DNA of 32,819 nt from Henriciella sp. (GTDB lineage: Bacteria; Pseudomonadota; Alphaproteobacteria; Caulobacterales; Hyphomonadaceae). The stretch lies in contig JALUWJ010000268.1 of assembly GCA_027019605.1 (NCBI GenBank), positions 1 to 32,819 of the forward strand, read 5' to 3'. The translations under genes were made by a program, and so were the position numbers. The notes beneath the pieces are model-generated. The model did no database searches. It saw only the letters and a program-made list of their open reading frames with translations, and was not told the DNA's origin. Below are positions 16,713 through 24,617 of this stretch, one piece after another. Positions within the stretch are counted from its first letter, which is position 1. Every line of letters starts with the position of its first letter.

Positions 16713-16766
16713 TATCGCTAGGTTGTCGCAGCGATAAGTAGATAAACGTTTGATTTCATGATCAAA
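16713..16766. promoter_or_regulatory. Divergent intergenic region with two inverted repeats
   Basis: TATCGCT-N10-AGCGATA (16713-16736) is perfect and extends outward as CTAC/GTAG with a one-base bulge, giving 11-bp arms. TTTGAT-TTCATG-ATCAAA (16749-16766) is a second perfect palindrome. Both lie between the dienoyl-CoA isomerase (minus) and DUF4197 (plus) genes and are candidates for a fatty-acid-responsive operator. Confidence 0.45.
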
Positions 16767-16804
16767 ACTTGGTTGATGATAAAGTTTCGTGGAGGGATAT
16801 AGCG

Positions 16805-17545
16805 ATGCGGTCACTGGCGCTAGGAGCTTTAGCATTAACCCTGTTGCCTGCTGGGTGTGAATCCGGTTCGGGCGGCGATTTTGGTCAAGTCCTGGGCGAC
16901 GTTCTAGGTGGTATAGAAGGCGTGCAGAGCCCGGGCGGCGAACTGACCCTTGCTGAAATCGATGCCGGACTTCGACAAGCGCTCGAGATTGGAACCAATC
17001 GCGTCGCCTCGCAGATCGGTGTTGAGGATGGCTACTGGCAGGACCCTCAAATCCGTATCCCACTTCCAGGGCGGCTCGGCGATGTTCAAAAACAGCTTTC
17101 AAATGTCGGTCTATCCGGGCCGCTTGATGATTTGCAATTGCGTATGAACCGCGCAGCTGAAGATGCTGTGCCTGCGGGCAAGCAAATTGTGATTGATGCG
17201 GTTCAATCAATTACGATCGAAGACGCGCTTGGCATTCTACGCGGCGGAGACACGGCGGCGACCGACTTCTTGCGCGGCCGCACTGAAGTTAGCCTGCGTC
17301 AAACCTTTACGCCCTATGTCGAGACCGCGCTGGAATCCTCAGGGGCTTATCGTGCCCTGGATAGCGTCACGGCTAATCAGCCACTGCTCGCAATTGCTGC
17401 AACAGATTACAAATCTGATTTAACCACATATGCGGTCCAATTTGGCCTTGATGGCCTGTTCGACTATCTCGCAGTTGAAGAACAGAAGATTCGCGATAAT
17501 CCGGTTGCCCGTACGACCGAACTGTTGCGACGAGTATTTGGGTAG
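16805..17545 (+). CDS. DUF4197 domain lipoprotein
   Basis: 246 residues. A lipoprotein signal, MRSLALGALALTLLPAGC with lipobox PAG-Cys18, precedes a full DUF4197 domain: LTLAEIDAGLRQALEIGTNR, DPQIRIPLPGRLGDVQKQL, MNRAAEDAVPAGKQIVIDAV, IEDALGILRGGDTAATDFLR, and the C-terminal GLFDYLAVEEQKIRDNPVAR plus LLRRVFG. The family is widespread in proteobacteria with no known function; the protein should be anchored to a membrane facing the periplasm. GGAGGG is 8 bases before the ATG. The longer frame from 16769 would remove the lipobox from the N-terminus. Confidence 0.93.
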   Translation: MRSLALGALALTLLPAGCESGSGGDFGQVLGDVLGGIEGVQSPGGELTLAEIDAGLRQALEIGTNRVASQIGVEDGYWQDPQIRIPLPGRLGDVQKQLSNVGLSGPLDDLQLRMNRAAEDAVPAGKQIVIDAVQSITIEDALGILRGGDTAATDFLRGRTEVSLRQTFTPYVETALESSGAYRALDSVTANQPLLAIAATDYKSDLTTYAVQFGLDGLFDYLAVEEQKIRDNPVARTTELLRRVFG

Positions 17546-17559
17546 AGTTTAGGCAAAAG

Positions 17560-18522
17560 ATGCGTCGTTTTACATTCGAAACTCCTGAGGGCGATTTAGC
17601 GGCTTTGGAGTTTGGAGACCCTGCGAAAAAACTTGCTGCGCTGTGGCTTCATGCAACAGGCTTCAATGCGATGACGTATCAGTCAATCCTAGCGCCGCTG
17701 GGTTTGCGAACGAAGATCCAGGCTGTCGATTTGCGCGGCCATGGTCGGTCAACGCTGCCAGCCAAGCCGAGCTCGCTCCGCTCATGGAAGCGATATCGCG
17801 ATGATATTATCGCGTTTCTGGATCGCGAATCGCCGATCAATCCGGTTGTTCTGGGCGGCCATTCCATGGGGGCGACTGTTGCTCTGATGGTGGCGGGGGC
17901 ACGCCCGGAAAAAGTGGCGGGACTGGTTCTGGTGGATCCTGTCATCCTGCCGCCTCGATATTATATGGCGATGCACTTGATGCCGTTCGGGTTCCGGCGC
18001 GGCGGCCATCATATGGCCAAGCAAGCACGCCGCCGTCGTAACAAGTTCGATTCGCGAGAGCACATTCAATACAAGTATAAGGGGCGCGGGGCGTTCGCGA
18101 CCTGGCGCGATCCGTTCCTGGCCGACTATATCCTCGATGCCTTTGATCGCACGGATGGCAATGATCCAGATAGCGACAAACAGGTTTGGCAATTGCTGTG
18201 CGATCCGAAATGGGAAGCCGCTACCTTCATGGCCCAGCGCAATCGCCCGTGGGGCGCCTTGGGCAAGGTTAAGAAACACCGGATCCCAATCACCATTCTG
18301 CGCCCGGATAGCGATTCAGTGCTGACCGATGAGGTTGCTGCGCGCCTGACAAAGAAGTGCCCGCATCTGATCCTGAAAGAGCGCGTGAACACGACTCATT
18401 TCCTGCCCATGGAAGCGCCATATGATGTCCGCGATGAGCTCTCATCCTACATCTCGACCCTGATTGAGGGCATTGGAGATGACGATGTCGGACCGGTGAA
18501 ACGCTCGCTCCGCGGACTTTAG
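17560..18522 (+). CDS. Alpha/beta hydrolase
   Basis: 320 residues with the alpha/beta-hydrolase fold: WLHATGFNAMTYQSIL (oxyanion strand), AVDLRGHGRS and the nucleophile elbow GGHSMG with Ser102. The catalytic His is probably in NTTHFLPMEAP near the C-terminus, and the acid in RPDSDSV. A basic segment, KQARRRRNKFDSREH, occurs in the cap region. It is cytoplasmic (no signal peptide) with unknown substrate, an ester or lactone. It starts 15 bases after the DUF4197 stop and is probably in the same operon. Confidence 0.9.
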   Translation: MRRFTFETPEGDLAALEFGDPAKKLAALWLHATGFNAMTYQSILAPLGLRTKIQAVDLRGHGRSTLPAKPSSLRSWKRYRDDIIAFLDRESPINPVVLGGHSMGATVALMVAGARPEKVAGLVLVDPVILPPRYYMAMHLMPFGFRRGGHHMAKQARRRRNKFDSREHIQYKYKGRGAFATWRDPFLADYILDAFDRTDGNDPDSDKQVWQLLCDPKWEAATFMAQRNRPWGALGKVKKHRIPITILRPDSDSVLTDEVAARLTKKCPHLILKERVNTTHFLPMEAPYDVRDELSSYISTLIEGIGDDDVGPVKRSLRGL

Positions 18523-18573
18523 ATTTTTGACAAAAGGTTAATTGTTTGCTCTCGTGTTCGCGGGAGAGAGACA

Positions 18574-18834
18574 ATGCAAGGTCGAATAGCCGCAATTATG
18601 GCTTGCGGTTTCGCAAGCTTTATTTTGATCGGGACCGCGGGGGCGGTGTCAGATTCATATTTCGAGAAACTCGCGCTGGGAGAGACAGAATTGGTGTCTT
18701 GCAGCGTAGATCGCATGGAGCATGAAGACGCGGCGGAGGCCATGTTGAACTGCTCCGTCCATCGCGTATCGGTGACTTACGCGCGTCAAACCATGGCGTT
18801 TGATTTGCAGCGTGATCGCGCTTTTGAAGATTAG
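18574..18834 (+). CDS. Small exported hypothetical protein
   Basis: 86 residues. The N-terminus MQGRIAAIMACGFASFILIGTAGA is a signal peptide with likely cleavage before VSDSY. The mature protein (about 62 residues) has two cysteines (VSCSVDR, LNCSVHR) 18 residues apart that could form a disulfide. GGGAGAGAG precedes the ATG. No family is recognised. Its stop overlaps the end of the convergent GNAT gene by four bases. Confidence 0.7.
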   Translation: MQGRIAAIMACGFASFILIGTAGAVSDSYFEKLALGETELVSCSVDRMEHEDAAEAMLNCSVHRVSVTYARQTMAFDLQRDRAFED

Positions 18835-19262
18835 GCCTGGCCACCCGAACGGATCGATTTTTCCATCGGATAGCTGATCATACCGTCATCCAGGACAGGT
18901 GGGCCTGCGTCCGAATAGCCGCGACCCGCATAGAACCCACGCGCCGTTTGCGTGCTCATCAGATGAAATTCCGTTTGTCCTTCGTTGATCAACGACTGCT
19001 CTAATGCGGCGAGTATTGCGGACGAGATACCTAGGAAACGCCGATCGGGCGCGACGTAATTGAGCATAATTTCCCCGGCCGATGAGGCCATACCAACCCC
19101 GACTATTGCTCCGTCTCTTTCAGCAACAACAACGCGGAGGGCAGCGGATTGAATCCAGGTTTGGAACGTCTGCAAGGTTTTGTTGGCAAGCCATGGCGTG
19201 AGCAGGTCCGCCCGATTTTTGTGATCCTCAACACAAAGCTTCGTAATCGAATTTCGTAACAC
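18831..19262 (-). CDS. GNAT family N-acetyltransferase (true start probably further upstream, at an ATA codon)
   Basis: The usual GNAT core is present: LRVVVAERDGAIVGVGMASSAGEIMLNYVAPDRRFLGISSAILAALEQ, described as residues around 42-88, with the acetyl-CoA loop RRFLGISSAIL, followed by STQTARGFYAGRGYS. The first canonical start is GTG at 19262. However, the frame remains open for 20 more codons upstream, reading IERGFHIRDGRPEDGARAIQ, which is a typical GNAT first strand and helix. In that stretch there is no ATG, GTG or TTG. An ATA at 19320-19322, preceded by GAGGG with an 8-base spacing and overlapping the stop of the upstream thioesterase gene, is the likely start. The acceptor substrate is unknown. 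Confidence 0.85.
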   Translation of the reverse strand: MLRNSITKLCVEDHKNRADLLTPWLANKTLQTFQTWIQSAALRVVVAERDGAIVGVGMASSAGEIMLNYVAPDRRFLGISSAILAALEQSLINEGQTEFHLMSTQTARGFYAGRGYSDAGPPVLDDGMISYPMEKSIRSGGQA

Positions 19263-19318
19263 TTGGATCGCACGCGCGCCATCTTCTGGGCGCCCGTCGC
19301 GGATGTGAAACCCGCGCT

Positions 19319-20242
19319 CTATAAGACCAGCCCTCGCGGCGCGATCTTCTCAAGCTCGGCGATTTGTTTTGGTGGGGTCGGGATGACTTTGCGCTTGTCC
19401 AGGTCGAACGTCACCGCCACCGCCTGGCTGGTTATGTAAGCCTCGCCCGTATCGGGGTTGAGTACCCAATGCGACAGCGAGTGCGTTTTCTCGGCGACGT
19501 CTGCGAGGCTTGTATGGATGACATAACGATCGCCGGCGCGGGGCCATTTGCGATATATGAGACGGTATTCCAGCACCGCACCGCCCATGCGAACATCGCC
19601 ATTTGAGGCGGCCACTTTCGAGCGCCAATTATGCAGAAGGGTTGGCACTGAATCAGAGATACGTCCCATAAACCAAGGCGCCCAAAACCGCCCAAACGTG
19701 TCGCACTCACGCGGCAAAACCATGCCACGTCCAATCTCCGGCGCGCCTGACTTGGTCACCTGGTCCATGGTCGCCATGCTGCTGGGGATCGGCGCGGTCG
19801 CCGGGTCGAGACCGCGCGGACGCGTATCGTCTGGCGGCGTATCGATCAGCGCTTCCAATTGCGCGCGCGATCGTGTGCTCCACGGGAAGGGTTTGCCGGT
19901 TTTGGCATCAACATGCAGGACGTGGGTTCGAAACGCGGCGGCGGGACGGCCATCGCCGTGGCGCATGTCTTGATAGATGAGGGCGCTCGTATCGTCCCAT
20001 TCGAGCACGCAGCCCGTCATGGTTAGCGGCTTCCCGGCATGAGCCTCGCGAATGTAGCGAATATGATGTTCTGCTGGGATCAATGTGGAGGGAGAGTTGG
20101 CGTGAAAGGCGTGCGGCATTTGAATCGCGCCCGCAAAATTGCCGAGACCTTCCATCGCCTTCTCGACATAGACGCGCACATTCATGTGCCCCATCTCGTC
20201 GCAATCCCAAGTGTTCGCGATTCCTTTCCACAAAGGGATCAT
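19319..20242 (-). CDS. Double-hotdog thioesterase family protein
   Basis: 307 residues with two hotdog halves. The first begins IPLWKGIANTWDCDEMGHMNVRVYVEKAMEG, the D-x-x-G-H-M-N segment typical of acyl-CoA/acyl-ACP thioesterases, and runs to about residue 125. The second, about residues 175-290, includes ECDTFGRFWAPWFMGRISDSVP and a matching strand set. It should hydrolyse an acyl thioester in the cytoplasm; substrate unknown. The ATG at 20242 overlaps the Zur stop (ATGA) and has GGAAG upstream, so it was preferred over TTG at 20260. It follows zur in the same operon. Confidence 0.83.
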   Translation of the reverse strand: MIPLWKGIANTWDCDEMGHMNVRVYVEKAMEGLGNFAGAIQMPHAFHANSPSTLIPAEHHIRYIREAHAGKPLTMTGCVLEWDDTSALIYQDMRHGDGRPAAAFRTHVLHVDAKTGKPFPWSTRSRAQLEALIDTPPDDTRPRGLDPATAPIPSSMATMDQVTKSGAPEIGRGMVLPRECDTFGRFWAPWFMGRISDSVPTLLHNWRSKVAASNGDVRMGGAVLEYRLIYRKWPRAGDRYVIHTSLADVAEKTHSLSHWVLNPDTGEAYITSQAVAVTFDLDKRKVIPTPPKQIAELEKIAPRGLVL

Positions 20243-20727
20243 GCGGTGCACTTCCGGCAAACACCGCGCGCTTCAATCACGGCATTCTCAATTGTGAACC
20301 CTGCGCCGCTGGTTTCTTTTGAAAGCGCTGCACTGGTTTCGATGGCGTGCAGCTCTTCCGCGCCGCCACATGTTTGGCAGATCAGGAAAACGGCGGAATG
20401 ATCATGCTTGGCATGCCCGCACGCGACATAGGCGTTGAGACTCTCGATTTTATGCGCAAGCCCCATTTCTTGTAGAAAGTCCAAGGCGCGATAAACCGTT
20501 GGCGGTTTCGCAGCGCCCTCGCCATCAAGATTGGCCAGAAGGTCATAGGCTTTGGCGGGTTCTTCGCTGTTCAGCAAAAGGTGCAAGACCTTTCGGCGGA
20601 TGGGTGTCAGCTTTTGCCCTTTCGCGCTGACCAGCTCTTCGGCTTCTGCCAAAAAGGCTTCGGCATCTTGCGGGCTACACGGCGTGTTCGCGTGATTATG
20701 TGCGTGGGTATGGGCCATGGCTGCCAT
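20239..20727 (-). CDS. zur: Fur family transcriptional regulator, Zur-like
   Basis: 162 residues. The winged-helix DNA-binding domain has KLTPIRRKVLHLLL and PPTVYRALDFLQEMGLAHKI. The metal-binding part has the Zur/Fur pattern ACGHAKHDHSAVFLICQTCGG and the C-terminal CRKC, giving the structural zinc site. The N-terminus is rich in His (HTHAHNHANTPC), as in many Zur proteins. It probably represses zinc-uptake genes when zinc is plentiful; no znu genes are in this window. Its gene is translationally coupled to a thioesterase, which is unusual. Confidence 0.85.
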   Translation of the reverse strand: MAAMAHTHAHNHANTPCSPQDAEAFLAEAEELVSAKGQKLTPIRRKVLHLLLNSEEPAKAYDLLANLDGEGAAKPPTVYRALDFLQEMGLAHKIESLNAYVACGHAKHDHSAVFLICQTCGGAEELHAIETSAALSKETSGAGFTIENAVIEARGVCRKCTA

Positions 20728-20885
20728 TTTGGGTGATTGAGCGGAAAAGGGAAGAGGTGGCGGCGTTAATTCTCGCGGATTCTTTGACCCATCGCAGATC
20801 GGAACAGGCGGGTCACTCAGGAAGAATACGCAATTGAGCGCCTATGCCGCGTGACATGTTCCCGCGCGACGAAACAGTATGTTTT

Positions 20886-20908
20886 CCTATGTAAATCAAC
20901 AGCATAGG
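20886..20908. promoter_or_regulatory. Inverted repeat upstream of ompW
   Basis: CCTATG-N11-CATAGG is perfect and lies 34 bases before the OmpW ATG, between the divergent zur and ompW-like genes. It could be an operator. It does not match a Zur box well enough for me to assign it. Confidence 0.3.
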
Positions 20909-20941
20909 CGTGGCTGGCAATATCAAGAAAGAGGCTTTGCC

Positions 20942-21616
20942 ATGAAATCACTATTCTGTTCCGCCCTGATGGTTACGTCTGCCCTTATTGGCGCAGCCGC
21001 CCATGCCGAAGACAATCCTTGGATGGTTCGCGGCCGTTTGCTCGGTGTCTTGCCGGATGAAAGCGCTGATCTGTCTGTCGCCAATGCTGCGATCGGCGGC
21101 AGCGTTGATATTGGTGACCAATACGTTCCTGAACTCGATATCACCTACTTCTTCACCAAGAACATCGCGGCTGAGCTGATCTTGGCGGTGACACCGCACG
21201 ATGTTGATGCAACTGGTGTGACAGTGCCCGGCGCACTGAACAATGCAACCGTAGATCTCGGCGATGTGTGGCTGCTGCCGCCAACGCTGACCCTGCAATA
21301 CCACTTCGATACGGGCACACAGTTCAAGCCATATGTCGGAGCAGGTGTGAACGCGACATTCTTCTTCAACGAAGATGAAGGTTCGGTCGCCGACGGCATC
21401 GATTACGATCCAAGCTTTGGTGGCGCGCTGCAATTCGGCGTCGACTATGATCTCGACGGCGAGCCAGGCGGCTGGCTGCTCAACGCCGACATCAAAAAGG
21501 TCTGGATCAACACCGATGTAACGGTTGATTTTACCACCGCTTTGGGAGCGACGGTCGATGCGGATGTCGACATCAACCCAACCGTGGTTGGCATTGGTTT
21601 CGGCTATAAGTATTAG
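20942..21616 (+). CDS. OmpW family outer membrane protein
   Basis: 224 residues with a signal peptide MKSLFCSALMVTSALIGAAAHA and an eight-strand barrel. Typical OmpW features are NPWMVRGRLLGVLPDES at the start of the mature protein, PELDITYFFTKNIAAELILAVTPHDV, LLPPTLTLQYHFD, and FKPYVGAGVNATFF; it ends VVGIGFGYKY. OmpW forms a small hydrophobic channel in the outer membrane. AGAGG is upstream of the ATG at 20942; the frame extends upstream to 20879 but without a signal peptide at the front. A strong terminator follows. Confidence 0.93.
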   Translation: MKSLFCSALMVTSALIGAAAHAEDNPWMVRGRLLGVLPDESADLSVANAAIGGSVDIGDQYVPELDITYFFTKNIAAELILAVTPHDVDATGVTVPGALNNATVDLGDVWLLPPTLTLQYHFDTGTQFKPYVGAGVNATFFFNEDEGSVADGIDYDPSFGGALQFGVDYDLDGEPGGWLLNADIKKVWINTDVTVDFTTALGATVDADVDINPTVVGIGFGYKY

Positions 21617-21647
21617 CCACTTGCCTCCTTACAATGCCAACCCTATT

Positions 21648-21681
21648 GCCCCGAACTGGCTGCAGTTCGGGGCCTTTTTTT
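21648..21681 (+). terminator. Rho-independent terminator of the ompW-like gene
   Basis: A perfect 10-bp stem GCCCCGAACT/AGTTCGGGGC with a 6-base loop (21648-21673) is followed by CTTTTTTT. It also overlaps the end of the convergent SDR gene. Confidence 0.95.
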
Positions 21682-22513
21682 AGTCCTCTACAAAGGCCTT
21701 GTATGCCTCCGCATAATCCGGGTGCCATCGTGAAAGCGCCGGACGGTTTTTGATAATGTCATCGGCAGTCCATTGAATGCGCTTCTCATCCAAAGGCCGC
21801 GGCGTCTCATTATCGGGGCAGAGAATGTAAAAATCCCCGCGCTCCAGAGAGGCCATCATAAAGTCGACCGTTTCTTCGGCGGTGGCCGCGAATGGCGGCT
21901 TTTGCGGAATGAACGCTTCGACCAAAGGCGTATAGACGAATGCCGGAACCAGCAGGTGCGCAGAGATGTTGCAATTCTCTTCCTGGCGCAGGGCGTGTGC
22001 TACGCTTTCGGTATAGGCAAGCACGCCTGCCTTCGACAGGTTGTAGGCATAGTTGCCGGGTGGGCGCGTGATCCCTTGCTTTGATCCCGTATTGATAACG
22101 GTGGCCGCTTCGCCATGCGCCAACATGCCCGGCATAAAGGCGTGGCAGCCATGGATGACCCCCATCAAATTGATCGAGACAAGTCCGTTAAACGCGTCGA
22201 GGTTTTCCCAAGGCTTGGTGCCCATGCGCCCGATACCAGCATTGTTCATCAGGCAGTGAACATTGCCGAGCTCCGTGCTCACCTCTGCGGCGAGCGCGGT
22301 CATGGCGTTCGGGTCTGAGACATCGCACACTTTGGCGATGATCTTTCCTGCGCCGCCAGAAAGGGCCGCTTTGGCTTCTGCGAGTTGCTCTTCTTTGACA
22401 TCGACCAAAACGACATTCATGCCCGCGGCCGCAAAGCGTTTTGCGGATTCCAATCCGATCCCGCCAGCTGCGCCAGTTACGACCGCCGTGTGGCCTTGTT
22501 TCAGCCAGTTCAT
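21680..22513 (-). CDS. SDR family oxidoreductase
   Basis: 277 residues of the classical short-chain dehydrogenase fold: cofactor motif TGAAGGIG (13-20), NNAG (90-93), catalytic Ser144 and Tyr157-x3-Lys161. Asp38 after the second strand (VVLVDV) favours NAD(H). The substrate is unknown; similar enzymes act on steroids, alcohols or 3-hydroxyacyl compounds. The C-terminal extension, IQWTADDIIKNRPALSRWHPDY, is typical of a lipid-associated SDR subgroup. Its ATG overlaps the stop of the next SDR gene (ATGA, 22510-22513). Confidence 0.92.
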   Translation of the reverse strand: MNWLKQGHTAVVTGAAGGIGLESAKRFAAAGMNVVLVDVKEEQLAEAKAALSGGAGKIIAKVCDVSDPNAMTALAAEVSTELGNVHCLMNNAGIGRMGTKPWENLDAFNGLVSINLMGVIHGCHAFMPGMLAHGEAATVINTGSKQGITRPPGNYAYNLSKAGVLAYTESVAHALRQEENCNISAHLLVPAFVYTPLVEAFIPQKPPFAATAEETVDFMMASLERGDFYILCPDNETPRPLDEKRIQWTADDIIKNRPALSRWHPDYAEAYKAFVED

Positions 22514-23331
22514 GCGCCGTCCCTCCGCGCTCTCAGCCGCGCGATGAGCGTCGGCACATCATACTCTTCATCACCATCATAGCGTGGGGCATTGCGCGCA
22601 TAGGCGGCTTCGATCTCATCGTGGATCGGTTTGATCCGGACCATATTGTAGGAATGGGTCACCACGTAAAACTCGCCGGCGCGAATTTGCTCGACGACTT
22701 TTTCAGCGAATGTGTCAGCATCCATGGCGAACTGTTCAGAGCCTTTGGTCATGTCGGAGGCGACGAAGCCAGGAACGATCATGCCGACTTTGATATGGTC
22801 CGGAAATTCATCACGCATCGCTTCTGTGAGGCCTCGCACCGCGTGCTTCGAAGCAATGTAGGGCGCGCTGTTTTGAACCGCGTTGAAGAAGGCATTCTCA
22901 GACGCGAGATTATAAATCGCGGCAGGCTCGCCTTGCGCGATCATGCGTTTGCCAAACGTCGCCGCGCCATGCCAGACGCCAAAGAAGTTGACATTCATCA
23001 GCCGGTGCAAGTCTTCAAGCGCGACGTCGACGACAGGCGCGCGGCCAATCGCGATGCCGGCATTATTGATCAGAACATGTCCGCCGCCATAGGTCTGCCA
23101 CGCGAAGTCGGCGAAGGCTTCCATACTGTCTGGATCGGTCACATCCATGACCATGGCCGCTGCGTCTATGCCCAGGCCTTTCAGCTCCGCGATGGCCTCG
23201 TCCAGTTTGTCCTGACGTGGCTCGCCAATGACGATTTTAGCGCCCTCGCTGCCAAAGCGTTTTGCCAGGCCAAAGCCAATGCCGGTCGCCCCGCCCGTGA
23301 TGATCACGGTCTTGTCTTTAAAGCTCTCCAT
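22510..23331 (-). CDS. SDR family oxidoreductase
   Basis: 273 residues with TGGATGIG (12-19), NNAG (89-92), Ser144 and Tyr158-x3-Lys162. The C-terminal half, FYVVTHSYNMVRIKPIHDEIEAAYARNAPRYDGDEEY, is related to that of the downstream SDR, suggesting the pair came from a gene duplication. It lies 21 bases after the acyl-CoA dehydrogenase stop and is coupled to the next SDR. The likely role is a redox step on an acyl-CoA or lipid-like substrate. Confidence 0.92.
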   Translation of the reverse strand: MESFKDKTVIITGGATGIGFGLAKRFGSEGAKIVIGEPRQDKLDEAIAELKGLGIDAAAMVMDVTDPDSMEAFADFAWQTYGGGHVLINNAGIAIGRAPVVDVALEDLHRLMNVNFFGVWHGAATFGKRMIAQGEPAAIYNLASENAFFNAVQNSAPYIASKHAVRGLTEAMRDEFPDHIKVGMIVPGFVASDMTKGSEQFAMDADTFAEKVVEQIRAGEFYVVTHSYNMVRIKPIHDEIEAAYARNAPRYDGDEEYDVPTLIARLRARRDGA

Positions 23332-23352
23332 ATCGATCCTCCCGAAACGATC

Positions 23353-24522
23353 TTAGACCGAGAGTTGCCGGGCGGCGAGGTCGCGCATGATTTCTTCTGA
23401 GCCGCCGCCAATCGCCATGACCCGAACCTCGCGATAGATCCGCTCGACCCGGTGGCCTCGAATGAACCCTGCGCCGCCCAGAATTTGCATCGCTTCTCGC
23501 GCACAGAATTCGAGTGTCTCGGTGGCTTGGACTTTCAACATAGCGAGTTCAGCCACCGGCGTGTTGCCGTTCTGAACGTGCCAAGCATAGGTGTCGAGCA
23601 TGGTCGTGGTCGCCCAGATGCGCTGCGCCATGCTTGCAAGCTTGTGGCGGATAACTTGATGGTCTGCGAGGCGTTTTCCGAATGTCTTTCGCTCCTGTGC
23701 CCAGGCCGCGGCTTCTTCAGCACAAACTCGGGCAGAGGCAGCCGCTTGCGCTGCCATGCCGAGGCGTTCTCCGTTAAAGTTCGCCATGATGCCATAGAAG
23801 CCTTTGTCTTGCTCGCCGATCAGGTTTTCGGCCGGGACAAAGACATCGTCGAAATGGATGGTCGCTGTGTCAGAGGCCCACCAGCCTTGTTTCGGCAATT
23901 CGGTGCGGCTGACGCCGTCGCTTTCAAGGTCGATTAGAAGGAGCGAGATGCCGCCCATGCCCTCGCCGCCGGTTCGCACGGCTGTGGTCAGCCATTTCGA
24001 GGTCATGCCGCCAGTGATGTAGGTTTTCGACCCATTCACGCGCCAGCCATTGCCATCTTTGACGGCCTTGGTCTTCAGCTGAGCAACGTCTGATCCTGCC
24101 GACGGTTCTGTGATCCCGAGACTGATTTGTTTCTCACCTGAGAGGACAGCCCGACCAATTTCAGTTTTCATCTCTTCGCTGCCCAGCGCCATGATCGGCG
24201 GCAAGCCAATGCCGTGAATCATCAAGGCAGACGAGATGCCGCCTGCGCCGATACGGGCGAGTTCTTCAGATGTCACAATGCCATGAAAGCGGTCAAACTC
24301 GGTGCCCTCGCCGCCATACTCAGTTGGGTATCCGATGCCCAAAAGGCCTGCCGTTTTGGCTTTTTTGAACAGGTCACGTGGGATCCGTCCTGCCTCTTCC
24401 CATTCATCCACAAACGGCATGATCTCTTTATCGACGAAACCGCGAACGGAACGGCGCCACTCGGCGTGCGTGTCATCCATGTGCGGGCAGGGCGGGCGGA
24501 GGCTATCAAATGTCAAAGTCAT
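23353..24522 (-). CDS. Acyl-CoA dehydrogenase family protein
   Basis: 389 residues with the FAD/substrate signature LGITEPSAGSDVAQLKT (135-151) and the C-terminal MQILGGAGFIRGHRVERIYREVRVM. The usual MCAD catalytic Glu (YEG) is replaced (IGGGSEE). Instead Glu252 in NGERLGMA sits where isovaleryl-CoA and long-chain dehydrogenases have their catalytic base, so this enzyme probably belongs to that type. It would pass electrons to ETF. First gene of an apparent three-gene operon with two SDRs. The start is uncertain (ATG 24522 or 24480); neither has a clear ribosome-binding site. Confidence 0.9.
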   Translation of the reverse strand: MTLTFDSLRPPCPHMDDTHAEWRRSVRGFVDKEIMPFVDEWEEAGRIPRDLFKKAKTAGLLGIGYPTEYGGEGTEFDRFHGIVTSEELARIGAGGISSALMIHGIGLPPIMALGSEEMKTEIGRAVLSGEKQISLGITEPSAGSDVAQLKTKAVKDGNGWRVNGSKTYITGGMTSKWLTTAVRTGGEGMGGISLLLIDLESDGVSRTELPKQGWWASDTATIHFDDVFVPAENLIGEQDKGFYGIMANFNGERLGMAAQAAASARVCAEEAAAWAQERKTFGKRLADHQVIRHKLASMAQRIWATTTMLDTYAWHVQNGNTPVAELAMLKVQATETLEFCAREAMQILGGAGFIRGHRVERIYREVRVMAIGGGSEEIMRDLAARQLSV

Positions 24523-24617
24523 GCACGCGATCGTGGCTGTGCACCCGGCGAGGTCAAGCCATCACGTGGCGGCAGATGGGGGCTGGCGCGCGCGGTATCC
24601 ATCGCCATATGTAGCCT

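Noticed and set aside
22441-23400. A 319-codon open frame on the plus strand opposite the SDR genes
   Set aside because: It is fully antisense to two clear SDR genes, has no recognisable domain and is explained by the G+C-rich codon use of the real genes.
23353-24522. Inactive acyl-CoA dehydrogenase because the YEG catalytic Glu is missing
   Set aside because: Glu252 in NGERLG occupies the alternative catalytic position used by isovaleryl-CoA and long-chain enzymes.
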